Source: Mycobacterium pseudokansasii (GTDB taxonomy: Bacteria > Actinomycetota > Actinomycetes > Mycobacteriales > Mycobacteriaceae). Taken from it: 64,000 nt of DNA. Under the pieces are notes generated by a model. It was not told the origin of the DNA. It did not search any database and saw only the letters and a program-made list of their open reading frames with translations. The stretch spans positions 2,418,001-2,482,000 of the forward strand of contig NZ_UPHU01000001.1 of assembly GCF_900566075.1 (NCBI RefSeq), read 5' to 3'. Positions 20,433 to 30,764 of this stretch are shown here, in pieces (position 1 is the stretch's first letter; each line of letters opens with the position of its first letter). The translations under genes and the position numbers were made by a program.

Positions 20433-21113
20433 ATGAAGCACACAGAAGACCGTCCCGCAACGCTGCGGATGCCGCGCTCCCGCGGAGTGGTGACCGGATT
20501 ACTCCTAGTGATTCTGGGCGCCTGGGGTGCGCTGGTTCCGTTCATCGGTCCCAGATTCGATTTCGCCTACACGCCGGGTCAGGCGTGGACCGCCGCCCGG
20601 GGTTGGCTCGAGGTGTTGCCGGGTGTCGCCGCGGCGGTCGGGGGTCTGCTGCTGATCATTTCCGGCAATCGCGCGATCGCGATGCTCGGTGGCTGGTTGG
20701 CCGCCCTCGCCGGTGCATGGTTCGTGGTCGGCACCCAGTTCGCCCCGCTGTTGCGGATCGGCTCGGTGGGGGATCCGGTCGCCGCGACGGATCGCAAGCG
20801 CGCCGTGTTGGAGCTCGCGTACTTCTCCGGACTGGGGGTGCTGATCGTCTTCCTGGCCGGCGCGGTCCTGTCTCGCCTGGCGGTGCGGCTGGCCCGTGAT
20901 GTCCGGCCGGCGCCGGTCACGGCGCCGGCCGAGGAACCGGTCGCTGCGGCGGACGTAGCCGCGGCCGGGGTGTCGCCGGAACCGTATTCGGACGCAACGT
21001 ATGCCGATGCCCTCACCATGCCGCGGGCACAAAAAATGCCGGCGGCCAGCAGCGAAGCCGGAAGCACCGAGCACCGCAGCCGGTTCCTGCGCCGACACCG
21101 TGCCAGCGTGTAA
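20433..21113 (+). CDS. Hypothetical four-helix membrane protein
   Basis: This 226-residue protein has four hydrophobic helices (about 21-37, 57-76, 80-100 and 128-150) and a low-complexity Ala/Pro/Glu-rich C-terminal tail ending in basic residues. A GAGGAGG ribosome-binding site lies just upstream of ATG 20433, which decides the start over an in-frame ATG at 20298. No family is recognised. It lies between PE_PGRS and the carboxylic acid reductase and stands alone on the plus strand. Its stop codon sits in the first copy of a 12-bp tandem repeat. Confidence 0.72.
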   Translation: MKHTEDRPATLRMPRSRGVVTGLLLVILGAWGALVPFIGPRFDFAYTPGQAWTAARGWLEVLPGVAAAVGGLLLIISGNRAIAMLGGWLAALAGAWFVVGTQFAPLLRIGSVGDPVAATDRKRAVLELAYFSGLGVLIVFLAGAVLSRLAVRLARDVRPAPVTAPAEEPVAAADVAAAGVSPEPYSDATYADALTMPRAQKMPAASSEAGSTEHRSRFLRRHRASV

Positions 21114-21137
21114 GCCAGCGTGTAAGCCAGCGTGTAA
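21102..21137. repeat. Three tandem copies of GCCAGCGTGTAA
   Basis: GCCAGCGTGTAA occurs three times head to tail (21102-21113, 21114-21125, 21126-21137). The first copy contains the stop codon of the preceding membrane-protein gene, so the gene is followed by two further in-frame TAA codons. Slippage at the gene end is the likely origin. Confidence 0.95.
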
Positions 21138-21166
21138 GGCCGGTACGGGTCACTCGAGCCGCGTAC

Positions 21167-24100
21167 TCAGAGCAGTCCGAGCACGCGCAGGTCACTGAGG
21201 TACTTCGCGATGATCTGCGGCGAGATATGCGGAATATCCTTGTCCGGGCCCACTTTCGCGTCCTGCACGGCCGACCGGAATCGGTCGGTCGGAGCCATCG
21301 ACCCGCGCAGCGGCGGCGCCGGCTTCTGGTAGTTGTGCAGCAACGGCAGTAGTGACGCGTGACGTTGCTTTTCGGGCAGGCCGCGCAGGGCGGTCTCGAA
21401 CCGGCTCAGCCAGTCGCCGTAGTCGTCGACGCGGTGGATGGAACATCCGGCGTCGACGAGCCAGTCGACGAACTGGTCCATCCCGATGCCGTCGTCGTAG
21501 GGGTTCATCACGTGGTAGGTCTGGAAACGTTCCCCGTTTGACGCCCCGTTCGATGCTCCCAACGTCGCGATCGCCTCGGCGATGAACTCCACCGGCAAGC
21601 CGTCGTAGTGGGCGCGCTGCCGGTTGCCCTCGGCGTCCAGCTCGTAGAACGAACCGGGCGCGATGCCGGTGGCCACCAGGCTCAGCATCATCCGGGTGAA
21701 CATGTCGGGCACGTTGAGCTGACCCGCCCACGTGGTGTCGGCCAGGATCATGTCGCAGCGGAACACCGCGACCGGCAGCCCGCACAGATCGTGGGCCTCG
21801 CGCAGGAGCACCTCGCCGGCCCACTTGCTGTTGCCGTAGCCGTTGGCATAGCTGTCGTTGATCTGGCGGGTCGCGCTGATTCGCCGGATGTCGGCGTCCT
21901 CGGTGAACTTCGACCGCTCGATCTGGTCGCCGACGCCGATAGTCGAGACGTAGGTGTAGGGCTTGAGCTTGCTGGTCAGTGCGATCCGAATCAATTCGGC
22001 GGTACCCAGCGCGTTGGGGCCGAACAGCTCGCTGTAGGGCAGCACGTGGTTGACCAGCGCGGCCGGGTCGACGACCAGGTCGACGGTGTCGGCCAGCCGC
22101 TGCCAGGTCAGCTGATCCAGGCCGAGGTTGGCCTCGCCCTTGTCGCCGGCGACGACCTCCAAGTGGTCGGCCGCCAGCCGCCGGTAGTGCGCCAGTAGCT
22201 CGGGATCTCCGCTGTCGAACGTCTTGTCCAGGCGGGCCCGGGCATCGTCATCCGACTTCGCCCGCACCAGGGCGATCACCTTGCCGTCGACTAGGTCCAT
22301 GCGCTGCAGCCAGTCCAGCGCCAGGTAGCGGCCCAGGAAGCCGGTCGCGCCGGTCAACAGGACGGTGCGCACCTCGGCGCTCGCGCGCGGCAGCGCCGGC
22401 GCGGCTGCCAGGGTCGATGCGTCGATGAACTTATCCAGGGTGAGGTCACTGGCGTGCACCTCCAGGGCGTCCCGGCCGTGAATCGAGGCGAACGTGGGCC
22501 GCTTGCTGCCCTGCCGCTCGCCCTCGATGTAGTCGGCGATCGCTGCCAGGTCGCTCGCCGGGCTGACGATCACACCCACCGGCACGTCGACGTCGAAGAT
22601 CTCCCGCAACAGGTTGCCAAATGTCAACGCCGACAACGAATCTCCGCCCAGGTCGGTGAAATGCACATCGGGTGACAGATCCGTGGCTGCCGCGCCCAGC
22701 AGGGCGCCCGCAGCGCGGCTCACCGTTTCCAGCACCGGCGCATCGGCCCCGCTGCGCCGCAGCTCGCTCAACTCGTTGGCCTGGCTCGCGGCCAGCTCGG
22801 TGTAAAGCTGTTCGAGCCGCTCGCCGTAGTGCTGCTTCAGCTTCGGCCACGCCAGCTTGCGGATACCGGTGAGAAGACCATTCTCCAGCGTGAATGGTGT
22901 TGTCTCGATGAGGAAGTCGCGCGGCACCTCGTAGGACTGCAGGCCTGCCTCCTTCGCCACGGCCTGAAGCGAGTCGGCGATCAGCGGCTTCAAGGCCGCT
23001 ATGTCAGTGCCCGCCAAGCCTGCCAACGCTTCTTCCGTGGGGACTACGACGGCCAACAGGTAGGGATGCGCGCTGTTGCCGTAGACGTAGATCTGGCGCA
23101 CCTGCGGGCTGTTGCCGAACACCGCCTCCAGCTTGGCGACGGTCACGAACTCGCCCTGGGCGAGTTTCAGCACGTTGTTGCGGCGGTCCACGTACACCAG
23201 GCGGTCCGGGCCGACCTCGGCGACGACGTCTCCGGTCCGGTAGTAGCCGTCGGCGTCGAACACGTTGGCCGTAATCTCCGGGCGCTTGTAATAGCCGGGG
23301 AACATGTTCTCGGTCTTGAGCAGCAGCTCTCCGCGCGGATACGGCTGGTCGGTGCTGAAGTAGCCCAGGTCGGGAACGTCGACCAGCTTGTAGTCGATCA
23401 CCGGCGGGCGCTGAACTTCGCCGTCGAACAAGACCATCCCGGCCTCGGTGGAGCCGTAGCCGTCCAGCAACGGGATTTCCAGCAGGGTTTCCACCCAGTT
23501 CCGCAGTTCCGCGGAAATGGGTGCCGAGCCGGTCATCGCGAAGATGTAGCGGCCACCCAGCAGGTGCTGACGCTGCTCGGCCGTGACCTGTGCCGCGGCG
23601 GCCTCGCGGGCGGCTGGATCGCCGGCATCAGCCGACCGCTGGTCCACCGCACGCCGGTATTCGCCGTACAACGTCTCCCAGATCCGCGGCACGAAGTTCA
23701 ACTCGGTGGGCCGCACCAGCCGCAAGTCTTCCAGCAGCGTCGAGAGGTCGCTCTTGGCCGCGAAGTACGCGGTACCGCCGTTGCCGAGCGTGCCGTAGAG
23801 GACTCCGCGCCCCATGATGTGGCTCATCGGCATGAAATTCAGGGTGATCGACGCTGCCGTGGGCCCGAACCAGTTCTTGCTCGACCGGCGCCACATCTTG
23901 CCGACGTTGCTCTGCCGATACATCGCACCTTTGGGGGCGCCGGTGCTGCCGGAGGTATAGATCAGCAGCGCCAGCGAGTCGTTGTCGCCCGATGCTGCTG
24001 GCGGCTGGACGACCGGCCCCGCCGGCAGTGCGGTGCCGCGGTCCAGGACACCGTCGAGGGTTTCGACAACCACCGCGGTGTCCGCCAACCGCTGCCGGGC

Positions 24101-24709
24101 CGTATCGAGCGCCTCGCGGTGGTCGTCCACCTCGGGGTGGTAGTCGAACACCACCAGCTTGGCCGGAAGGTGGCCGTTCAACAGCACGTCGACGGCATCC
24201 GACAGCTGATTGACGCTGGCCGCCATCATGGTGGGCTCGGTCTCGGCCACGATCGGCTGCAGCTGGGTGACCGCGGCACTGGTCTGCAGCGGCACCGACA
24301 CCGCCCCGATCATCGCCAGTGCCATGTCGATGGTGGTGTAGTCGAGGCTGTTGAAGCCCAGCACGCAGACCCGGTCGCCGGCGCGCACCGAGCCGTGGGT
24401 CCAGGCACGCGCCAGCGCACCGACCCGGTCGCCGAGCTGACGGTAGGTGATGGTCTCGAAGCGCGGCACCAGCCGCACCGAGGTGCGCCCGGTCGGGGAG
24501 TCCGTGACGAACTCGACGGCGCGCTGCCCGAGCGCCGGCCGGTCGGCGTAGCCCTGCAGCGCGGTGTGGATGATCTCCGGCAGGCTCAGGCCGGGCTTTT
24601 CCAGGGCGGCGGCGATTGCCGGGTCCGGCTTGGCGGCGGCGAACTGTGCGTCGTCGTCGATCAGGTGTTCGATGCGGCGTTCGAGGCGCTCGTTGGTAGT
24701 AGTCGACAT
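21167..24709 (-). CDS. car: Carboxylic acid reductase (adenylation, carrier and NADPH reductase domains)
   Basis: This 1,180-residue multidomain enzyme corresponds to FadD9/Rv2590. An N-terminal acyl-adenylation domain carries the ATP loop [14 protein letters not shown] and the core motifs [15 protein letters not shown] and GYYRTGD. A peptidyl-carrier domain holds the phosphopantetheine serine in [11 protein letters not shown] (near residue 700). A C-terminal thioester reductase domain has the Rossmann motif [16 protein letters not shown] and the catalytic Tyr/Lys in YGNSKWAGE. It activates carboxylic or fatty acids with ATP and reduces them to aldehydes with NADPH. ATG 24709 gives the usual N-terminus ([17 protein letters not shown]). 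It needs a phosphopantetheinyl transferase encoded elsewhere. Confidence 0.96.
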   Translation of the reverse strand: MSTTTNERLERRIEHLIDDDAQFAAAKPDPAIAAALEKPGLSLPEIIHTALQGYADRPALGQRAVEFVTDSPTGRTSVRLVPRFETITYRQLGDRVGALARAWTHGSVRAGDRVCVLGFNSLDYTTIDMALAMIGAVSVPLQTSAAVTQLQPIVAETEPTMMAASVNQLSDAVDVLLNGHLPAKLVVFDYHPEVDDHREALDTARQRLADTAVVVETLDGVLDRGTALPAGPVVQPPAASGDNDSLALLIYTSGSTGAPKGAMYRQSNVGKMWRRSSKNWFGPTAASITLNFMPMSHIMGRGVLYGTLGNGGTAYFAAKSDLSTLLEDLRLVRPTELNFVPRIWETLYGEYRRAVDQRSADAGDPAAREAAAAQVTAEQRQHLLGGRYIFAMTGSAPISAELRNWVETLLEIPLLDGYGSTEAGMVLFDGEVQRPPVIDYKLVDVPDLGYFSTDQPYPRGELLLKTENMFPGYYKRPEITANVFDADGYYRTGDVVAEVGPDRLVYVDRRNNVLKLAQGEFVTVAKLEAVFGNSPQVRQIYVYGNSAHPYLLAVVVPTEEALAGLAGTDIAALKPLIADSLQAVAKEAGLQSYEVPRDFLIETTPFTLENGLLTGIRKLAWPKLKQHYGERLEQLYTELAASQANELSELRRSGADAPVLETVSRAAGALLGAAATDLSPDVHFTDLGGDSLSALTFGNLLREIFDVDVPVGVIVSPASDLAAIADYIEGERQGSKRPTFASIHGRDALEVHASDLTLDKFIDASTLAAAPALPRASAEVRTVLLTGATGFLGRYLALDWLQRMDLVDGKVIALVRAKSDDDARARLDKTFDSGDPELLAHYRRLAADHLEVVAGDKGEANLGLDQLTWQRLADTVDLVVDPAALVNHVLPYSELFGPNALGTAELIRIALTSKLKPYTYVSTIGVGDQIERSKFTEDADIRRISATRQINDSYANGYGNSKWAGEVLLREAHDLCGLPVAVFRCDMILADTTWAGQLNVPDMFTRMMLSLVATGIAPGSFYELDAEGNRQRAHYDGLPVEFIAEAIATLGASNGASNGERFQTYHVMNPYDDGIGMDQFVDWLVDAGCSIHRVDDYGDWLSRFETALRGLPEKQRHASLLPLLHNYQKPAPPLRGSMAPTDRFRSAVQDAKVGPDKDIPHISPQIIAKYLSDLRVLGLL

Positions 24710-24849
24710 GACAGTTCCTTGCGGTGACTGAGGAAAGATTGTTCGCGCCACGTTGCGCTGAGCAACAAGAACGTTAGCGAAACTAACGGTATTCCACAAC
24801 GGGCCCGCTCGAACCGCACTGTGAGATGGCGCACGTTGGTTGACGGGGG

Positions 24850-25125
24850 TTATCGGCGTGATTCGCTGGGATCGAGGGTGTCGAGCAGCCGTTGCATGGT
24901 GTCACACATATGCGCGAAGTCGCCGGTGCCGACAAGTTTCGACCATCGCGCCTCGATATCGGCAACCCGCTCACCCGCATCGGCGAGCAATCGTTGTCCG
25001 CGGTCGGTGAGTTCGATCAGCTTGGCCCGCCCGTCGTCCGGGTCGGACCGCCTGGTCAGGCATCCCAACGCGCACAGAACGTTCACCAGCTCCGAAGTCG
25101 CCGCGAGACTGCCCCAACCCCGGCG
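24850..25125 (-). pseudogene. MarR-family regulator, N-terminally truncated
   Basis: The minus strand encodes the second half of a MarR regulator: the end of the recognition helix and the wing (TSELVNVLCALGCLTRR, DPDDGRAKLIELTDRG), then the C-terminal dimer helices ending [12 protein letters not shown]. The first 50-60 residues of a MarR protein are missing. Upstream of about 25,125 the frame runs into sequence that reads as an unrelated hydrolase on the other strand. The nearest start codons give a non-MarR N-terminus, so it is unlikely to fold properly. It lies 141 bp upstream of car and may once have regulated it. Confidence 0.7.
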
Positions 25126-25154
25126 GATTCGCACATTGACCACCATCGGCACCC

Positions 25155-25645
25155 CGGTGCCGGCGTTGAGCACCCGGCTCCGCTGGACCAAGGCCTGGCC
25201 GTTGGTGGCGCTGTATCGGTGGTCGGGTCCGACGCGGTTTCTGTCCGCGGCGCTCTCCGACGCCCTGCTGGGGCCGGAAGCCGTTGCCGCGCAACCGGAT
25301 CAGGCTTGCACGGTTATCGACGCATTCCGGTGCGTCGACAGCACGGGCATGTTGCACGCGATGTGCTCGATGATGCTGAAGCGGCCCGATCTGAGCGGGT
25401 AGCTGCCCGAGGTGACGGTCCCCACCCTGATGCTGGCCGCCCGCGACGACGACGAGGGCTGGCCGTTGCACCAGGCCGAGGCTGCCTGCGCCAGCATGCG
25501 TAACGCCCGCGCCGGTGTGCTGTCCGGCAGCGCCCGGGTGGCGCCGCTGCTGCTGGATGCCGCACTGATCGCGCGGGTCCTGCTCGACTTCTGGTCAGAG
25601 GTCGCTCAGGATCCCGCACATGATGTCGAGACCTTCGGCCAATAG
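25155..25645 (+). pseudogene. Alpha/beta hydrolase remnant with in-frame stop
   Basis: One plus-strand frame reads as the C-terminal part of an alpha/beta hydrolase. It has a lid-like region (TRLRWTKAWPLVALYRWSGP), then LPEVTVPTLMLAARDDDEGW, which matches the strand before the family's catalytic Asp. A TAG at 25,400-25,402 interrupts it just before that segment, and no 5' half with a nucleophile elbow is present. The end overlaps the 3' end of gabT by about 50 bp. Together with the truncated MarR next to it, this marks a deletion that joined two decayed genes. Confidence 0.6.
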
Positions 25646-26944
25646 CTCGTCGGTGATGGTCAGCGGCGGCAGCAACCGGACGATGTTGCCGAACATGCCG
25701 CACGTCAACAGGACCACCCCGGCGCGGTGGGCTGCGGCGGCCAGTTTCTCGGTCAGCTCGGCATCGGGCTCGGCAGTTCCGGACTTCACCAGTTCGACCG
25801 CGATCATGGCGCCGCGGCCACGCACGTCGCCCACTCGGTCGTCGGCCACCTGCAGCCGCAACAACCGGTCCATGACCAGCTGCTCGATCTGCCGGGCCCG
25901 TTCCACCAGGCCCTCGCGTTCAATGGTCTCGATGGTGGCCAGCGCCGCCGCGCACGCGACCGGGTTGCCGCCGAACGTGCCACCCACACCGCTGGCATGC
26001 GGAGCATCCATGATCTCGGCCCGGCCGGTCACCGCGGACAGCGGCAATCCGTCGGCGATGCCCTTGGCGGTGACGATCAGGTCCGGCTCCAGGCCGTCGG
26101 GGCCCTCGTGCTCGCAGGCGAACATCGCGCCGGTGCGGGCAAACCCGGTTTGCACCTCGTCGGCGATGAAAACCACGTCGTTGGCGCGGCACCAGTCCAG
26201 CAGCGCCGGCAGGAACCCGTCGGCGGGAACGATGAAACCGCCTTCGCCCTGGATGGGCTCGATGATGACGGCGGCCAGGTTGGCCGCGCCCACCTGCTTG
26301 TCGATGACGCTGATGGTCCTGGCGGCGGCCAGTTCACCGTCGGTGGCCAGCTCCTTGTCGAGCAGTCCGTCGCGGTAGGGGTAGGACAGCGGTGCCCGGT
26401 AGATCTCCGGGGCGAACGGGCCGAAGCCGCTCTTGTAGGGCATGGACTTGGCGGTCAGCGCCATCGTCATGTTGGTGCGGCCGTGGTAGGCGTGGTCGAA
26501 CGCGACCACCGCGGGTTTGCGGGTGTAGGCGCGGGCGATCTTGATGGCGTTCTCGACTGCCTCGGCGCCGGAGTTGAACAACGCCGAACGCTTCTCGCCC
26601 GAGCCCGGGGTGATCCGGTTGAGCTGTTCGGCGACCGCCACGTACTGCTCGTAGGGCGCCACCATGAAACAGGTATGGGTGAATTCGGCAACCTGCGCGC
26701 GCACCGCGTCCACGACCTTGGGGTGGGAGTTGCCGATGGTCGTCACGGCGATCCCGGAACCCAGGTCGATCAGCCGGTTCCCGTCGGCATCCTCGAGTAT
26801 TCCGCCGCCGGCGCGGACGACGAACACCGGCAGCATGACCCCGACGCCACTGGACACCGCCGCGACCCGCCGTTTGTTCAGTTCCAGCGATGCGGGACCC
26901 GGGATTTCGGTGACCAGGTGGCGTGTCTGCTCGAGGCTGGCCAC
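25595..26944 (-). CDS. gabT: 4-aminobutyrate aminotransferase
   Basis: This 449-residue class III PLP aminotransferase has the cofactor motifs NSGAEAVENAIKIARAYT, HAYHGRTNMTMALT and FIADEVQTGFARTG. The Schiff-base lysine is in VTAKGIADGLPLSAVTGR. It converts GABA and 2-oxoglutarate to succinic semialdehyde and glutamate. It corresponds to Rv2589. GTG 26944 follows a GAGGAGG ribosome-binding site, which decides the start; upstream codons are in frame but have no homology. Its position next to car and before yajC on the opposite strand matches M. tuberculosis. Confidence 0.95.
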   Translation of the reverse strand: MASLEQTRHLVTEIPGPASLELNKRRVAAVSSGVGVMLPVFVVRAGGGILEDADGNRLIDLGSGIAVTTIGNSHPKVVDAVRAQVAEFTHTCFMVAPYEQYVAVAEQLNRITPGSGEKRSALFNSGAEAVENAIKIARAYTRKPAVVAFDHAYHGRTNMTMALTAKSMPYKSGFGPFAPEIYRAPLSYPYRDGLLDKELATDGELAAARTISVIDKQVGAANLAAVIIEPIQGEGGFIVPADGFLPALLDWCRANDVVFIADEVQTGFARTGAMFACEHEGPDGLEPDLIVTAKGIADGLPLSAVTGRAEIMDAPHASGVGGTFGGNPVACAAALATIETIEREGLVERARQIEQLVMDRLLRLQVADDRVGDVRGRGAMIAVELVKSGTAEPDAELTEKLAAAAHRAGVVLLTCGMFGNIVRLLPPLTITDELLAEGLDIMCGILSDL

Positions 26945-27163
26945 GCATCCTCCTCTCCCCGCGGCGCGGCTGTCACGTCGCGGGTAAAGCCTATCGGTTC
27001 GCTGTCGCGGTGCGGCCCTGCCAGGCGTGACCAGGTGCCGGTCGGTTCGCGACCTGCGGGAATGGCAGACTGGTCGGTTACGAGGCGCGCGAGCTTCCAA
27101 GTCGAGTTCGGCGCCCGCCCTCGAAATGTCGAGGGACACCGCATACGAAAGACAGGCGTGTTG

Positions 27164-27541
27164 ATGGAGAGTTTGGTCTTATTCCTGCCGTTCCTGCTCA
27201 TCATGGGCGGCTTCATGTATTTCGCTTCGCGGCGCCAGCGGCGCGCCATGCACGCCACCATCGACCTGCACGAGTCGCTGGAGCCGGGGGATCGGGTCCA
27301 CACCACGTCCGGGCTGGAAGCCACCGTCGTGGGCATCACCGACGACACCGTCGACCTCGAGATCGCTCCTGGCGTGGTGACCACGTGGATGAAGCTGGCA
27401 ATCCGCGACCGGATCCTGCCGGACACCGATGAGGACCTGGGCGACGACACCCACGAGGACCGGGACGAGGAACCGGCCCACCCGGACGACGACGAGCAGG
27501 TGCCGGCCGGCGACGAGAGCCCCGCGTCCAAGGAGTCCTGA
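27164..27541 (+). CDS. yajC: Preprotein translocase accessory subunit YajC
   Basis: This 125-residue protein has one N-terminal transmembrane helix (VLFLPFLLIMGGFMYFASRRQRR) and a small beta domain with LEPGDRVHTTSGLEATVVGI. It ends in a very acidic tail (residues 86-125). YajC associates with SecDF and SecYEG. ATG 27164 is used; a TTG three bases upstream is in frame. SecD and SecF follow. The acidic tail is typical of mycobacterial YajC. Confidence 0.93.
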   Translation: MESLVLFLPFLLIMGGFMYFASRRQRRAMHATIDLHESLEPGDRVHTTSGLEATVVGITDDTVDLEIAPGVVTTWMKLAIRDRILPDTDEDLGDDTHEDRDEEPAHPDDDEQVPAGDESPASKES

Positions 27542-27668
27542 GGATTTCCGGCCGGATTCCCGACCGGACTGCTGACCAGACCCACAAGCCCGCATGCGCG
27601 ACGTGCCCCGTCGCGCCACGTAGGCTCTGTTGGGGGTAAGAACCGACTTTCAAGGAGACATACGGAAC

Positions 27669-29444
27669 GTGGCATCGTCTTCGGCGCCGGTGCATCCTGC
27701 CCGCTACCTGTCCGTGTTCCTGGTGCTACTCATCGGCCTTTACCTGCTGGTGTTCCTCACCGGCGACAAGAAGGCCGCCCCGAAACTGGGTATCGACCTA
27801 CAGGGCGGCACCCGGGTCACGTTGACCGCGCGTACACCCGACGGCACGGCGCCGAGTCGGGAGGCGTTGAACCAGGCTCAGCAGATCATCAGCGCGCGGG
27901 TCAACGGTCTTGGCGTGTCGGGCTCCGAGGTCGTCGTCGACGGCGACAACCTGGTCATCACGGTGCCGGGAAACGACGGCAACGAGGCCCGCAACCTCGG
28001 CCAGACCGCCCGGCTCTACATCCGCCCGGTACTCAACTCGATGCCGGCGCAGCCCGCTCAGGAAGAGCCCAAGCCCCAGCAGCCCGCGGGAACCCCGCCA
28101 CCCGGCCAGCCCGGAGCGCCGGCCGCGCCGCCAGCGGGGGCCCCGGCCGCGCCGCCAGCGGGGGCCCCGGCGCAACCGCGGCCTTACCCTCAGGAGCCGC
28201 CGCCGTCACCTACTCCCGCCCCCGGTCCGAGCGGCAGCCCCGCTCCGCCGACCGCCGGCGGGGCGCCGCCCGCCGACCTGCCGCCCGGTGAGCAGCCGGC
28301 ATCCCCGGATCCGCGCAAGGACCTGGCCGAGCGCATCGCGCAGGAGAAGAAGTGGCGGCAGAGCACCAGCCCCTACATCCAGATGGTCGCCCTGCAATTC
28401 GAGGCCACTCGCTGCGACAAAGAGGACATCCTGGCCGGCAACGACGACCCCAAGCTGCCGCTGGTGACGTGCTCGACCGACCACAAGACCGCTTACCTGC
28501 TGGAGCCGTCGATCATCAGTGGCGACCAAATTCAAGACGCCACCTTCGGGATGGACCAGCGAGGTGTCGGCTACGTCGTCGATCTGCAATTCAAGAGTGG
28601 AGCGGCTGACGAGTGGGCCCGCTACACCGCGGCCCACCTGGGCAAACAGACCGCCTTCACCCTGGACTCGCAGGTCGTCAGCGCGCCGCAGATTCTCGAG
28701 CCGATACCCGGCGGCCGGACCCAGATCAGCGGGGGAGACCCGCCGTTCACCGCGGCAACCGCGCGCCAGCTCGCCAACGTCCTGAAATACGGGTCGCTGC
28801 CGCTGTCCTTCGAATCCTCGGAGGCCCAAACCGTTTCGGCGACACTGGGTTTGACGTCGCTGCGAGCAGGCCTGATCGCCGGCGGGATCGGTCTGGCACT
28901 GGTGCTGGTCTATTCGCTGCTGTACTACCGGGTGCTGGGCCTGCTGACGGCGCTATCGCTGGTCGCTTCCGGCGCAATGGTTTTCGCGATCCTGGTGCTG
29001 CTCGGCCGCTATATCAACTACACCCTTGACCTGGCGGGTATCGCGGGCCTGATCATCGGTATCGGTACCACCGCCGACTCGTTCGTGGTGTTCTTCGAAC
29101 GCATCAAGGACGAGATCCGCGAAGGCCGTTCGTTCCGATCGGCGGTGCCGCGCGGTTGGGCCCGGGCCCGCAAGACGATCGTGTCGGGCAACGCGGTCAC
29201 CTTCCTGGCCGCCGCCGTGCTGTACTTCTTGGCGATCGGACAGGTGAAGGGATTCGCATTCACCTTGGGTCTCACCACGATCCTGGACCTGGTGGTGGTG
29301 TTCCTGATGACCTGGCCGCTGGTGTACCTGGCCTCCAAGTCTTCGACGCTGGCCAAGCCGGCATACAACGGACTGGGAGCGGTGCAGCAGGTCGCGCGCG
29401 AGCGCCGGGCTCAAGCGGGTGCCGCCAAGACGGGACGGGGATAA
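27669..29444 (+). CDS. secD: Protein translocase subunit SecD
   Basis: This 591-residue protein has transmembrane helix 1 ([17 protein letters not shown]), then the D1 motif [13 protein letters not shown]. The large extracytoplasmic P1 domain is followed by D4 ([22 protein letters not shown]) and the five C-terminal membrane helices with [20 protein letters not shown]. With SecF it uses the proton gradient to help pull exported proteins across the membrane. P1 carries a mycobacterium-type Pro/Ala-rich insertion at about residues 137-215, partly built of a tandem repeat. GTG 27669 follows an AAGGAGA ribosome-binding site 10 bp upstream. It lies 4 bp from secF. Confidence 0.96.
   Translation: MASSSAPVHPARYLSVFLVLLIGLYLLVFLTGDKKAAPKLGIDLQGGTRVTLTARTPDGTAPSREALNQAQQIISARVNGLGVSGSEVVVDGDNLVITVPGNDGNEARNLGQTARLYIRPVLNSMPAQPAQEEPKPQQPAGTPPPGQPGAPAAPPAGAPAAPPAGAPAQPRPYPQEPPPSPTPAPGPSGSPAPPTAGGAPPADLPPGEQPASPDPRKDLAERIAQEKKWRQSTSPYIQMVALQFEATRCDKEDILAGNDDPKLPLVTCSTDHKTAYLLEPSIISGDQIQDATFGMDQRGVGYVVDLQFKSGAADEWARYTAAHLGKQTAFTLDSQVVSAPQILEPIPGGRTQISGGDPPFTAATARQLANVLKYGSLPLSFESSEAQTVSATLGLTSLRAGLIAGGIGLALVLVYSLLYYRVLGLLTALSLVASGAMVFAILVLLGRYINYTLDLAGIAGLIIGIGTTADSFVVFFERIKDEIREGRSFRSAVPRGWARARKTIVSGNAVTFLAAAVLYFLAIGQVKGFAFTLGLTTILDLVVVFLMTWPLVYLASKSSTLAKPAYNGLGAVQQVARERRAQAGAAKTGRG
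28122..28169. repeat. Two tandem 24-bp repeats inside secD
   Basis: The unit GCCGCGCCGCCAGCGGGGGC plus CCCG is present twice (28122-28145 and 28146-28169), coding for AAPPAGAP twice within the Pro/Ala-rich insertion of the SecD periplasmic domain. It keeps the frame and probably varies in copy number between strains. Confidence 0.9.
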
Positions 29445-29448
29445 CGCC

Positions 29449-30759
29449 ATGACGTCCAAGACCAAGACCAAGACCAAAACCGAAACCGACACCGGCGACG
29501 CGGCCCAAGGTGCGGTAGAGCTCAGCGGCTCCGACCCCGGCCGGGCCACCGGCGGGGTGCAGCACAGCTTTTTGTCCCGGCTCTACACCGGCACGGGTGC
29601 GTTCGAGGTGGTGGGACGCCGCAAGCTCTGGTATGGCGTCAGCGGTGCGATTGTCGCGATCGCGATCCTGAGCATCATCGTGCGCGGGTTCACTTTCGGG
29701 ATCGATTTCAAGGGCGGCACGACGGTGTCGTTCCCCCGCGGCGACGTGAAAGTGACCGAGGTCGAAGAGGTGTTCCACAAGACCTTGGGCAGCGATCCCG
29801 AATCGGTGGTGACCGTCGGCAAGGGAGCCTCGGCGACGGTACAGATCCGCTCCAAGACATTGTCCAACGCCCAGACGGAAAAGCTGCGCGACGCCCTGTT
29901 CGACGCCTTCCACCCCCAAGGCGCCGACGGCAAACCCAGCAAGAAGGCCATCAGCGATGCGGCGGTATCGGAGACCTGGGGCGACCAGATCACCAAGAAG
30001 GCGGTGATTGCGCTGGTGGTGTTCCTGGTGCTGGTCGCCATCTACATCACCGTGCGCTACGAGCGGTACATGACCATCTCCGCCATTGCGGCCATGGTCT
30101 TCGACCTGACCGTCACCGCCGGCGTCTATGCGCTGGTGGGCTTCGAAGTCACCCCGGCGACCGTCATCGGGCTGCTGACGATTCTCGGGTTCTCGATCTA
30201 TGACACCGTCATCGTGTTCGACAAGGTCGAAGAAAACACCAACGGCTTCCAGCACACCACCCGGCGCACCTTCGCCGAGCAGGCCAACCTGGCGGTCAAC
30301 CAGACCTTCATGCGCTCGATCAACACCAGCCTGATCTCGGTGTTGCCGGTGGTGGCGCTCATGGTGGTGGCGGTGTGGCTGCTCGGTGTAGGCACGCTGA
30401 AGGACCTGGCACTGGTACAGCTGATCGGCATCGTCGTCGGGACCTACTCGTCGATCTTCTTCGCAACGCCGCTGCTGGTCACCTTGCGGGAACGCACCGA
30501 CCTGGTACGCACCCATACGCGCCGGGTGCTCAAACGCCGCGGTGCCGCCTCGCCGGCGGCTGCCGAGCAAGGCGAGGACGCCGCCGCAGAACTGACGGAA
30601 TCCACCGCTGCCGAGGCGTCGCCACAGACATCCGACCATCCACAGAAGGCGGACAGCAAGCCGGCGGCATCGACCAAGCCGGCACCGGGCGCCCGGCCGG
30701 TGCGGCCCACCGCCACCAAGCAACGTCCGACCGGCAAGCGAAACGCCGGTCGGCGGTAG
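29449..30759 (+). CDS. secF: Protein translocase subunit SecF
   Basis: This 436-residue six-helix protein has the SecF signature FTFGIDFKGGTTVSF after helix 1 and the core motif GFEVTPATVIGLLTILGFSIYDTVIVFDKVEEN. The order SecD then SecF matches Rv2587c-Rv2586c. A Lys/Thr-rich start (TKTKTKTKTE) and a long low-complexity basic C-terminal tail flank the core. ATG 29449 is 4 bp after secD. Confidence 0.96.
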   Translation: MTSKTKTKTKTETDTGDAAQGAVELSGSDPGRATGGVQHSFLSRLYTGTGAFEVVGRRKLWYGVSGAIVAIAILSIIVRGFTFGIDFKGGTTVSFPRGDVKVTEVEEVFHKTLGSDPESVVTVGKGASATVQIRSKTLSNAQTEKLRDALFDAFHPQGADGKPSKKAISDAAVSETWGDQITKKAVIALVVFLVLVAIYITVRYERYMTISAIAAMVFDLTVTAGVYALVGFEVTPATVIGLLTILGFSIYDTVIVFDKVEENTNGFQHTTRRTFAEQANLAVNQTFMRSINTSLISVLPVVALMVVAVWLLGVGTLKDLALVQLIGIVVGTYSSIFFATPLLVTLRERTDLVRTHTRRVLKRRGAASPAAAEQGEDAAAELTESTAAEASPQTSDHPQKADSKPAASTKPAPGARPVRPTATKQRPTGKRNAGRR

Positions 30760-30764
30760 GAGTC

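Noticed and set aside
22829..24727. 632-codon plus-strand frame opposite the carboxylic acid reductase
   Set aside because: No motif, and the opposite strand carries a complete three-domain enzyme.
25727..27163. Plus-strand frame running into yajC
   Set aside because: It is antisense to gabT; only the part from ATG 27164 matches YajC.
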